Positions 35,953 through 43,965 of a stretch of DNA of 64,000 nt are shown in pieces. The position numbers and the translations under genes are program-made. The stretch's first letter is position 1. Every line of letters begins with the position of its first letter. The DNA is from an uncultured Draconibacterium sp. Lineage in GTDB: Bacteria; Bacteroidota; Bacteroidia; Bacteroidales; Prolixibacteraceae. Where the stretch lies: the NCBI RefSeq assembly GCF_963676815.1, contig NZ_OY781365.1, forward strand, positions 4,188,501-4,252,500, given 5' to 3'. A model generated the notes under the pieces. It had not been told where the DNA came from. It did no database searches and saw only the letters and a program-made list of their open reading frames with translations.

Positions 35953-36363
35953 TTTGATTCTATCGGCTTTCTAAACAGATTTCTCATAAATAATCCTGTT
36001 AATTATATCTGCTCGCTTTATAGAAAAAACCGAAAGTTTCAAGAGTAACTGTTGTGGAATATCTAGATGTATTGTATGAAAGTTAACATGGCGAAAGGAG
36101 AGGATAATGTTACTATCTGATGTTGAAAACGAGGGGAAGTAGGAAAATACTCTTTTGGCTAGGATGGAATCCGAGTCTTACGGATGAGTGTTAGGAATCA
36201 GTTCTTGCTTTCTATCGGAAATTTGATTCACGGAATAAGTGTGATGTAATATGGTATTGATTGAAGAAGGATAGTTCTACAGAAAAACAGTTTAATAGGA
36301 CTCAAATGTTTTTATTGCGTATAAAGAAGTGCTGTAAGAAAAAAGATGTTACACAACATGAGA
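35953..36363. other. Non-coding gap after the first sulfatase
   Basis: No open frame of note on either strand and no recognisable RNA or terminator. TCTATCGG occurs twice (near 35957 and 36217) and the stretch around 36090-36200 is purine-rich with GAAAGGAGAGG-like runs. It could be the remains of a decayed gene or element; I cannot identify it. Confidence 0.25.
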
Positions 36364-36410
36364 TTGCTATAATAGCAATTAAAAGCATATATTTGTTGCT
36401 GTTATAGCAA
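36364..36410 (+). promoter_or_regulatory. Promoter with paired IclR-type operators upstream of susC (locus 3)
   Basis: Operator 1 is the perfect palindrome TTGCTATAATAGCAA (36364-36378), whose TTG sits at the -33 position. The -7 box TATATTTG (36388-36395) follows with about 21 bases spacing, then operator 2 TTGCTGTTATAGCAA (36396-36410) at the likely start point. A regulator bound to both dyads would cover the core promoter, which fits repression. Operator starts are 32 bases apart. Confidence 0.78.
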
Positions 36411-36451
36411 TAAAAAATGTTTATACTAAATTCTAATTAAATTAATCTACT

Positions 36452-39400
36452 ATGCAAATGAAAAAATTATTTGTATTTCTACTTGGTTTACTGATGAGTA
36501 CAGCAGTATTTGCTCAGCAGAAAACCATTACAGGAACGGTTTCCGATGCATCGGGGCCACTACCTGGAGCAAATGTTATTGTAAAAGGAACCACCGTTGG
36601 GATTGTTACCACTCCTGATGGTAAATTTTCGTTAGAGGTTCCTGGCGATGCAAGCACACTGGTTATTTCATTTATTGGGTATGTTGCTCAAGAGATTGAC
36701 ATCACAGAAACTACTAATGTTGATGTTATGCTGTTACCGGATGCAATAGGTATTGAGGAAGTTGTTGCCATTGGTTATGGTACAGCTAAAAAGTCTGATT
36801 TAACAGGAGCTGTTGCCTCTGTGCAAGGTGAAGCTATTGCCGAGCGCCAAACTACGCAAATCTCTCAGGCGCTACAAGGTGCTGTTTCTGGTGTAATGGT
36901 TACACGCGACAATAGTGGACCTGGCTCTGGAGCTACAATTCGTATACGTGGTATAACTACTATTGGAGACAATGAACCATTGATTATTGTTGACGGTGTC
37001 CCTGTTGACAATATTAACGATGTAAACCCCAATGACATTCAGGATATGTCTGTACTTAAAGATGCAGCCTCTGCGTCGATTTATGGTTCACGTGCAGCGG
37101 CAGGTGTAATTCTTATTACAACAAAACGTGCAAAAGCCGGCGATTTAAAACTTTCATATACTGGTGAATATGGGATTGAAAAACCAACTACTTGGCCTAA
37201 AGGTGTAGATGTTATTCGGTATATGCAAATGGATAACGAAATGCGTTGGAACGATAATGGTAACCAGGAAGGTAGTGAGTATTCAACCTATTCGCAAGAT
37301 CAGATTGAAAATTACTGGCAGTACAATGCTGAAAATCCTAACATTTATCCTTTTGCCAATACCGATTGGCACGATTTGGTATTGAAAGAAAGCGCCCCTC
37401 GCCAGAGTCATAATCTTTCGATTACAGCTGGGAGTAAAACCATTCGTACAAAAGTAAGTCTGAATTACGATAATATTGAGGGCTTATACAAACACAAAGA
37501 ATATGAACGATGGACTGCTCGTGCAAACAACAGCATTACCATCAATAAATTTATTTCTACTTCGGTTGACATGTACTGGAAACGTTCTATTTCATACGAT
37601 GCTGCTACTTCGCCTTGGGGGAATCTACACTTAGCACCTCCTGTTTATCCGGCCATTTTCGACGATGGACGTATTGCAAATGGAAAGGCAGGTGCAAATG
37701 TTTATGGAGTAATTGAAGAAGGTGGGACAGATACAAATTGGTATAATACCATCGGAGGTAAGGCGCAAATAGATTTTAAGCCACTTGATGGCTTAACAAT
37801 TTCAGGTGTTGTTGCTCCTGAGTTTGGCTTTACAAAAGGGAAAGAGTTCCAGATAGAAGTGCCTACTACTATTTACGAAGACCCGACAGTTTACGAAGGC
37901 AGTCTATATAATACGTCTTCTACCAAACTTACTGAAAAACGAAATGATAACAATAAGGTTACTTCACAAATTTTGGCTACCTATATTAAATCCTTTGGCA
38001 ATCACAATTTGAATGTGTTTGCAGGATACGAGAATTATTCAGCTTTTTATGAGAATTTAGGAGCTTCACGAGACAAGTACTTACTGACTTCATTTCCATA
38101 TTTAAACCTGGGACCTCTTGAATTGAGAGACAATAGTGGTAATGCATACGAGAATGCATACCGGTCTTATATCGGTCGTATAATGTATAATTATAATAAT
38201 CGTTATTTTTTACAGGCCAATGTGCGTCACGATGGCTCATCTCGATTTCATGAAGATTATCGCTGGGGAACGTTTCCATCAGTTTCCGGAGGTTGGATTA
38301 TATCAGAAGAAAACTTCATGGATGGTAGCAAGTCGGTTCTGTCGTTCTTAAAACTTCGTGCATCGTGGGGACAATTGGGTAACGAACGTATTGGTAATTA
38401 TCCTTATCAAGCCACAATATCGTTTAACGATGCATTGTTTTACCAGGGCAATGAAGTTGTTTCTCAACAAACGGCAGCTCAAACACAGTATGCTATTCGG
38501 GATATTTCGTGGGAAACTACAGAATCAACTGACATCGGTTTCGATGCCTATTTGTTTGATAGCCGTTTCCGATTAACAGCAGATTATTATATGAAGGAAA
38601 CCAAGGATATGCTTTTGGCACTTGAGATTCCTGATTTTATTGGCTTTGACAACCCTGACCAAAATACTGGTAAAATGGAAACTAAAGGTTATGAGTTTGA
38701 AATGGGTTGGAACGATAATGTTGGAGATCTAAAATATTCAGTTTCTTTTAATTTATCAGATTCGAAAACTAAAATGGGAGACCTTGGAGGTACCGAATTT
38801 CTTGGTGACAAAATTAAAAAAGAAGGAAGTGAGTTTAACGAGTGGTATGGGTATGTGTCCGATGGTCTTTTCCAAACCCAGGAGGAAATTGATAATTCAC
38901 CAAAATTATCCAATTCGGTTAAACCCGGCGATGTTAAGTATGTTGACATAAGTGGACCGGACGGAGAACCGGATGGGATCATTTCTCCTGAATATGATAG
39001 AAAGTTACTAGGAGGTTCACTACCTCGTTATTTGTATGGTGGAAATATTAAGCTTGATTATAAAGGTTTTGACTTCTCTCTTGTTGTTCAAGGTGTTGGA
39101 AAGCAAACTTCACGTCTAACAACAACCATGGTACAGCCATTACGTCAGAATTGGGGAAATGCGCCTGAATTCTTAGATGGTGATTACTGGAGTGTTTACA
39201 ATACACCTGAGCAAAATCTACAGGTTCAGTATCCGCGCTTATCATGGTCAAGTCGCGGTAATAACTATGCGATGTCTGATTATTGGCTGTTTGATGGTTC
39301 TTACTTCCGCTTAAAAAACATCACTTTAGGTTATACGCTTCCAAAAGCATTGACTCAGAAAGTGGGAATGAGCAAAGTTCGTGTTTATGCCAGTGGTTCC

Positions 39401-39505
39401 GATTTATTGACCATCGACAACTATCCTAAAGGATGGGACCCTGAAGTGGGTGCTGGTTATCCTATTACGCAATCGTATGTGTTTGGTGTAAATGTTAACT
39501 TTTAA
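36452..39505 (+). CDS. SusC-family TonB-dependent transporter (locus 3)
   Basis: 1017 aa outer-membrane transporter. Signal peptide MKKLFVFLLGLLMSTAVFAQ (ATG at 36458 is an equal start candidate), then a carboxypeptidase-regulatory-like domain (KTITGTVSDASGPLPGANVI), the plug with VLKDAASASIYGSRAAAGVI, and a barrel ending FGVNVNF. No STN domain, in keeping with control by IclR instead of sigma/anti-sigma. SusD follows after 12 bases. Expected cargo: sulfated or desulfated oligosaccharides. Confidence 0.95.
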   Translation: MQMKKLFVFLLGLLMSTAVFAQQKTITGTVSDASGPLPGANVIVKGTTVGIVTTPDGKFSLEVPGDASTLVISFIGYVAQEIDITETTNVDVMLLPDAIGIEEVVAIGYGTAKKSDLTGAVASVQGEAIAERQTTQISQALQGAVSGVMVTRDNSGPGSGATIRIRGITTIGDNEPLIIVDGVPVDNINDVNPNDIQDMSVLKDAASASIYGSRAAAGVILITTKRAKAGDLKLSYTGEYGIEKPTTWPKGVDVIRYMQMDNEMRWNDNGNQEGSEYSTYSQDQIENYWQYNAENPNIYPFANTDWHDLVLKESAPRQSHNLSITAGSKTIRTKVSLNYDNIEGLYKHKEYERWTARANNSITINKFISTSVDMYWKRSISYDAATSPWGNLHLAPPVYPAIFDDGRIANGKAGANVYGVIEEGGTDTNWYNTIGGKAQIDFKPLDGLTISGVVAPEFGFTKGKEFQIEVPTTIYEDPTVYEGSLYNTSSTKLTEKRNDNNKVTSQILATYIKSFGNHNLNVFAGYENYSAFYENLGASRDKYLLTSFPYLNLGPLELRDNSGNAYENAYRSYIGRIMYNYNNRYFLQANVRHDGSSRFHEDYRWGTFPSVSGGWIISEENFMDGSKSVLSFLKLRASWGQLGNERIGNYPYQATISFNDALFYQGNEVVSQQTAAQTQYAIRDISWETTESTDIGFDAYLFDSRFRLTADYYMKETKDMLLALEIPDFIGFDNPDQNTGKMETKGYEFEMGWNDNVGDLKYSVSFNLSDSKTKMGDLGGTEFLGDKIKKEGSEFNEWYGYVSDGLFQTQEEIDNSPKLSNSVKPGDVKYVDISGPDGEPDGIISPEYDRKLLGGSLPRYLYGGNIKLDYKGFDFSLVVQGVGKQTSRLTTTMVQPLRQNWGNAPEFLDGDYWSVYNTPEQNLQVQYPRLSWSSRGNNYAMSDYWLFDGSYFRLKNITLGYTLPKALTQKVGMSKVRVYASGSDLLTIDNYPKGWDPEVGAGYPITQSYVFGVNVNF

Positions 39506-39517
39506 AAGAAAGCAATC

Positions 39518-41224
39518 ATGAAGAATAAAATTATAGCATTAACCTTAATTGTATTTACCGCTTTAACAGCGTGTACTGATTTAGATTTAGCGCCACTTTC
39601 AGAAGGTTCGAGCGAGAACTGGTATTCAAACGAAACTGAAATTGAAATGGCTGTAAACGACCTTTACCGTGCATTTAGCTGGCACTCGGATGGTGATAGC
39701 TGGACCGATGACTGGACTTCGAGAAATAGTTTAACCACCATTACCGAAGGAAACGTAAATGGGGAATGGGGAACTTCGCGTGACCTATGGAAAAACTCTT
39801 ACAAAAATATAGCCAGGGCCAATACCATTTTGGCAAATTTGGAAGAATCGAAAGGTAAAATTGCAGATGATATTTTAAATCGTTTTGAGGCAGAAGCAAA
39901 GTTTTCGCGTGCAAGTATGTATGCGCAATTGGTAGCTCGTTTTGGAGATGTAGTTTTTTATACCGAAACAATGGATTTGGAAGAAGCTTTCCAAACAGGT
40001 AGAACAGACAAAGCAACCGTTTTACAAACGATTTATGCCGATTACGATTTTGCAGCACAGAATCTGCCTACCGATTGGGGTAACGATATAAAACGTGCAA
40101 CAAAAGGAGCTGCTTTAGGAATGAAAGCACGTATTGCTTTATATCAGGGCGATTGGGCTACTGCACGCGCAGCAGCGCAGGAATGTATGACCTTGGGCTA
40201 TTCGCTTTATCCAAGTTATCGTGATTTGTTCCTGACAAAAACAAAAAATCCTGAAGAAGTATTGTTTTCAATGCCGCGCTCAGTAGAGCTCGATGTTGCA
40301 TTGGGCTCAGCCTATCCAATACAAGCCACAATTCCGCGAAATGCTGGTGGTTGGGGAGCCTACAACCCATCTTGGGATTTGTTGGCTTCTTATTTGTGTA
40401 CTGATGGTTTACCAATTGATGAATCACCACTTTTTAATCCGCAAGAACCATTTGAAAATCGTGACCCTCGCTGTAATGCTACCATCGTTCCGTTTCAAAC
40501 TGAACATTGTGGTTACATGTATCAGCCACACCCCGATTCGATGCAGGTACTAAATTTTACTTCTGGTAAATACCAGTTTAATAACGATACAAGGTCAAAC
40601 AAACAATATGCTGCTTACAATGCATTATTATGGAAAAAATGGGTAGATGAAGATTGGTCGGATGACAAAAAAGCCGATAACGACCGTTTTATTTTGCGCT
40701 ACGCCGATGTGTTGTTAATGTATGCAGAGGCAAGCATCGAGTTAAATCAAATTGATGATTCGGTGCTGGGAGCCATTAACGAGGTGCGCGAAAGAGCATA
40801 TAATGGTAGTGGTATTGATTATCCTGCAGTAACTACTACTGACCAGACCGAACTTCGCAAGATTGTTCGTATGGAACGTCGTATGGAATTTCCATGGGAG
40901 GGTTTACGTTACATGGATTTGGTACGCTGGCGTTTAGCTGAAAAAGCACTTACCACAAATATTTATGGAATGTTGGATGTCAGCAAAAAAGGAGGTGTTG
41001 CAACCGGCCCACTAATTGATAAAATTGTTAGCCAGGGATTATGGTTCTGGCCTGAAACTCCACAGATTGACGAAGACGGCTTGCCAGATTTTACTGCTTT
41101 GGACAATGCCGGTTTTGTTAAAATACTAGCAGTTAGAGCCTGGGATAACAAACAATACCTTTGGCCAATCCCAACAAAAGAAATTTTAATTAATGATAAC
41201 CTATCGCAAAATGATGGGTACTAA
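39518..41224 (+). CDS. SusD/RagB-family glycan-binding lipoprotein (locus 3)
   Basis: Partner of the preceding SusC. 568 aa, lipobox Cys19 (CTDLDLAPLSEGS). Canonical features: AEAKFSRASMYAQLVARFGDVVFY (about 125-148), RFILRYADVLLMYAEASIELNQ (about 390-411), and RRMEFPWEGLRYMDLVRWRLAE (about 451-472). The C-terminus YLWPIPTKEILINDNLSQNDGY is the normal SusD ending. A terminator follows 20 bases later. Confidence 0.95.
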   Translation: MKNKIIALTLIVFTALTACTDLDLAPLSEGSSENWYSNETEIEMAVNDLYRAFSWHSDGDSWTDDWTSRNSLTTITEGNVNGEWGTSRDLWKNSYKNIARANTILANLEESKGKIADDILNRFEAEAKFSRASMYAQLVARFGDVVFYTETMDLEEAFQTGRTDKATVLQTIYADYDFAAQNLPTDWGNDIKRATKGAALGMKARIALYQGDWATARAAAQECMTLGYSLYPSYRDLFLTKTKNPEEVLFSMPRSVELDVALGSAYPIQATIPRNAGGWGAYNPSWDLLASYLCTDGLPIDESPLFNPQEPFENRDPRCNATIVPFQTEHCGYMYQPHPDSMQVLNFTSGKYQFNNDTRSNKQYAAYNALLWKKWVDEDWSDDKKADNDRFILRYADVLLMYAEASIELNQIDDSVLGAINEVRERAYNGSGIDYPAVTTTDQTELRKIVRMERRMEFPWEGLRYMDLVRWRLAEKALTTNIYGMLDVSKKGGVATGPLIDKIVSQGLWFWPETPQIDEDGLPDFTALDNAGFVKILAVRAWDNKQYLWPIPTKEILINDNLSQNDGY

Positions 41225-41246
41225 TAGTTTGGTTAGTTAGAGTTCG

Positions 41247-41276
41247 GGAACCCGCTTTTGTGGGCGGGTTCCTTTA
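41247..41276 (+). terminator. Terminator after the locus 3 SusC/SusD pair
   Basis: GGAACCCGC (41247-41255), loop of eight bases, GCGGGTTCC (41264-41272), followed by TTTATT. It is preceded by TAGTTTGGTTAGTTAG (41225-41240), the same spacer found before the terminator stem at 13117-13132 and, with small changes, at 28958-28970, although the terminator stem itself differs. Confidence 0.88.
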
Positions 41277-41340
41277 TTCTTAAAATCAATTCAGTTTGAA
41301 ATAAATTTTAAAAGTTTACTACGAGAGTAAAGCATTTTAG

Positions 41341-41363
41341 TATTTTTGAAGCTATAATAGCAA
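41341..41363 (+). promoter_or_regulatory. -7 box and IclR-type operator upstream of the IclR gene
   Basis: TATTTTTG (41341-41348, fits TAnnTTTG) is followed without a gap by AAGCTATAATAGCAA (41349-41363), whose core GCTATAATAGC is a perfect dyad. It ends 12 bases before the regulator's ATG. Only one operator is present, so autoregulation may be weaker than control of susC. Confidence 0.7.
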
Positions 41364-41375
41364 TTAATTGAAATC

Positions 41376-42098
41376 ATGGTTTTACCATCGCAACCCATAC
41401 TAGGACTTATTGACGGAATGGAAGTACTTCAGCTTTTGGCATCAACCGGAAGAGAAATGTCAGGTGTTGAAATTTCCAAAGAGTTAAATATTGAAAAAAC
41501 CAAAGTGAATAGAATTTTAAAGACTTTGGCTTACCTGGGATTTGCAATGGTCTCCTCAAATCGAAAATACTCATTAGGGCCTGCAATTCATGTGTTATCT
41601 GCGCAAATATTATATGGCTCCGGCTTAATTAGAAATGCTTTCAAATATCTTGTAGAACTGACTGAATTAGAGGTGGTAGTAGCTATGGGGGTGTTATGGC
41701 GAGATAAAGTTGCATACACCTATCACTGGCACCCCGGCATTTTACCAACTGATGGTTTGGGGAGAACAGAACTTTTCCCGGCAACTCAATCGAGTATTGG
41801 TATTGCACTATTAGCAGAAAAGGAAGATGAGCAAATTGCATCAATTATCAATTTTGAAAAGCCAATTCCTGGCTTTGAAACCAAAAATGATTTTTTAGAG
41901 GCGATTGAAGAAGCAAGAACAAACGGTTATGGGAAAGCAGTTTTCGAGAAACATTCGAGTATTGCCTTTAAACTTGGCAACCCAGCCTATGCCGCGGTAG
42001 CATTGGCACACATCGAAAACAAAAAGCCCATGTCGGATTATTTGAAAATATTACAGGAAAAGGCCGCTCTTATAGAAGCTGTAGGGCCTTCCTATTAA
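41376..42098 (+). CDS. IclR-family transcriptional regulator
   Basis: Cytoplasmic DNA-binding regulator, most likely controlling locus 3 in response to a sugar or catabolite. 240 aa, the normal family size. N-terminal winged helix-turn-helix (about 8-70, LLASTGREMSGVEISKELNI then TKVNRILKTLAYLGF) and a C-terminal IclR effector domain (about 85-235, with QSSIGIALLAE and RTNGYGKAVFEKHSSIAFKLG). Family members bind short palindromes as dimers or tetramers; the dyads at 34417, 36364 and 41349 are the natural candidates. The symporter gene follows after 63 bases. Confidence 0.9.
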   Translation: MVLPSQPILGLIDGMEVLQLLASTGREMSGVEISKELNIEKTKVNRILKTLAYLGFAMVSSNRKYSLGPAIHVLSAQILYGSGLIRNAFKYLVELTELEVVVAMGVLWRDKVAYTYHWHPGILPTDGLGRTELFPATQSSIGIALLAEKEDEQIASIINFEKPIPGFETKNDFLEAIEEARTNGYGKAVFEKHSSIAFKLGNPAYAAVALAHIENKKPMSDYLKILQEKAALIEAVGPSY

Positions 42099-42161
42099 TT
42101 TGACTAAAAATGGTTCTGCCATAAAACAAATTTTGTTTGCGAGAACTTTTTATCTGAAACC

Positions 42162-43886
42162 ATGACTTTAAAAGATTTAATTGTATTTCTACTATACATA
42201 GTAGGTAATGTTGGCGTAAGCGTATATCTGGGTAAAAAAATCAAAGATTCTGACGATTTTTTTGCTGCAGGACGACAATCATCGTGGTGGCTAAGTGGCC
42301 TGTCTGCTTTTATGACCATGTTCTCAGCTGGAACATTTGTGGTTTGGGGCGGAATTGCATTTAAAGCGGGATTTGTTGCGGTTACCATCTCCATGTGTTT
42401 AGGGATTGCAGCCATGTTTGTGGGCTATTACCTTGCCGGACGTTGGCGTCGTTTAGGAGTTTCTTCTGCCGCTGAGTTTATTACTATACGTTATGGGAAA
42501 TGGGCTCTTAACCTTTATACTTGGTTTAACATCTTGTATCGATTACTAGGAATGGCAGTTGCCTTATATTCTTTGGCTGTTGTTCTTCAGGCAATTCTTC
42601 CTGAAAGTGTTAACGCTTTTTTTATCAATTTTATTGGTATCAGTGCTGTAAATGCCATCATAATCTTTTGTGGGGTTATTATAGTAGCCTATGCCATATT
42701 CGGTGGTTTGTGGGCCGTTTTGCTAACCGATGTTCTACAATTTGTAATCTTGATGGTGGCTGTGATAGCTGTCATCCCTCTTGGATTTATGAAAATGGGG
42801 GGAGTTTCAACCTTTTTAGAGGAAGCTCCAGATAATTTTTTCCGTCCCGTTACGCAAGAATTTACGTGGGTGTTTATGGCTGCCTGGATTGTTATTCACA
42901 TGTTTAAAATTGGTGGAGAATGGGCTTTTGTACAAAGATTTATTTGTGTTCCGAAAACTAAAGATGCCCGAAAGGCCACTTATCTTTTTGGTGTACTTTA
43001 TTTAATCAGTCCGTTAATTTGGATGTTGCCACCAATGATGTACCGCATAGTTGATTCATCGGCAAATTTTGAACAAGCCTATGTGTTGGCTTGTAAATAT
43101 GCATTGCCTGACGGATTGTTGGGATTAATGATTGCCTCGATGTTTGCAGCAACGGTAAGTATGATAGACTCGGAACTAAATGTATTTGCGGGAGTGCTAA
43201 CTAAAGACTTTTACAAGCAAATGTGGAAAAATGCCACAGAAAAGTCACAGATTTTTGTAGGGCGGGTATTAACACTCTTACTTGGAGCACTTGTTACCTG
43301 GCTAGCTATTATGGTACCAGCTATGGGAGGTGCGGAAGATATTATATTATCAATTACGGCCCTCGTAGCCGGTCTTACAGTGCTTCCTGTCATATGGGGA
43401 ATGTTCTCAAAAAAAATTACACAACAGGGAATATTTGCTGCAATCTTAATAAGTAGTGCCATTATAGTAGCTATTAAATATGGTTTGCTTACAAGTGATG
43501 GTTGGTTTATCTCAGATTCACCCAATACGTTACAGGCCTGGATACTTTCTTATGCCAGAACCATTGAAGCTGTTAGTGGGGTGATTGTTCCTGTTGCGGT
43601 CCTATGTATTATTGAACTTTCATTAAAGCATGAAAGCTCACATTATATTGAAATCGACCAACACGAGGAAGATGCAGGTGAAGAAGAGATGCAGTCTTCA
43701 TTATTCCCGGCAAAAATTATGTCGGTTGCTATTGCCTTGCTTGCAACAATAATAGCGCTTTTAGCTGCTACCGATGGTGAAGAAGCAGGCCCTCAATGGG
43801 TGCTTAGCGGAAGCTTATTTCTTATTGCCGGTATAATCTGGCTTTCGGTTAAACGAATGGAAAGACAGCGTCAATTACAAAAATAG
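42162..43886 (+). CDS. Sodium:solute symporter (SSS family)
   Basis: Inner-membrane sodium-coupled importer, probably for the sugar or uronate freed in the periplasm. 574 aa with about 13-14 hydrophobic segments. Family marks: DDFFAAGRQSSWWLSGLSAF near the N-terminus, AAEFITIRYG, and the central FGGLWAVLLTDVLQFVILM motif. An acidic loop (about 504-518, HEEDAGEEEMQ) precedes the last two helices. It lies between the IclR regulator and the FAD oxidoreductase, which suggests uptake followed by cytoplasmic oxidation. Substrate not predictable. Confidence 0.92.
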   Translation: MTLKDLIVFLLYIVGNVGVSVYLGKKIKDSDDFFAAGRQSSWWLSGLSAFMTMFSAGTFVVWGGIAFKAGFVAVTISMCLGIAAMFVGYYLAGRWRRLGVSSAAEFITIRYGKWALNLYTWFNILYRLLGMAVALYSLAVVLQAILPESVNAFFINFIGISAVNAIIIFCGVIIVAYAIFGGLWAVLLTDVLQFVILMVAVIAVIPLGFMKMGGVSTFLEEAPDNFFRPVTQEFTWVFMAAWIVIHMFKIGGEWAFVQRFICVPKTKDARKATYLFGVLYLISPLIWMLPPMMYRIVDSSANFEQAYVLACKYALPDGLLGLMIASMFAATVSMIDSELNVFAGVLTKDFYKQMWKNATEKSQIFVGRVLTLLLGALVTWLAIMVPAMGGAEDIILSITALVAGLTVLPVIWGMFSKKITQQGIFAAILISSAIIVAIKYGLLTSDGWFISDSPNTLQAWILSYARTIEAVSGVIVPVAVLCIIELSLKHESSHYIEIDQHEEDAGEEEMQSSLFPAKIMSVAIALLATIIALLAATDGEEAGPQWVLSGSLFLIAGIIWLSVKRMERQRQLQK

Positions 43887-43965
43887 AATTCAATCGATTC
43901 ACAATATAAAGAGATCTCCAGGTGAAGAATCACTGGGTAATACTGAAATCTCAAATTTTAAAAAG

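Noticed and set aside
35953..36363. Possible group II intron fragment (purine-rich stretch with GAAAGGAGAGG and GAAAACGAGG)
   Set aside because: No domain V hairpin, no reverse-transcriptase remnant and no conserved 5' end could be found.
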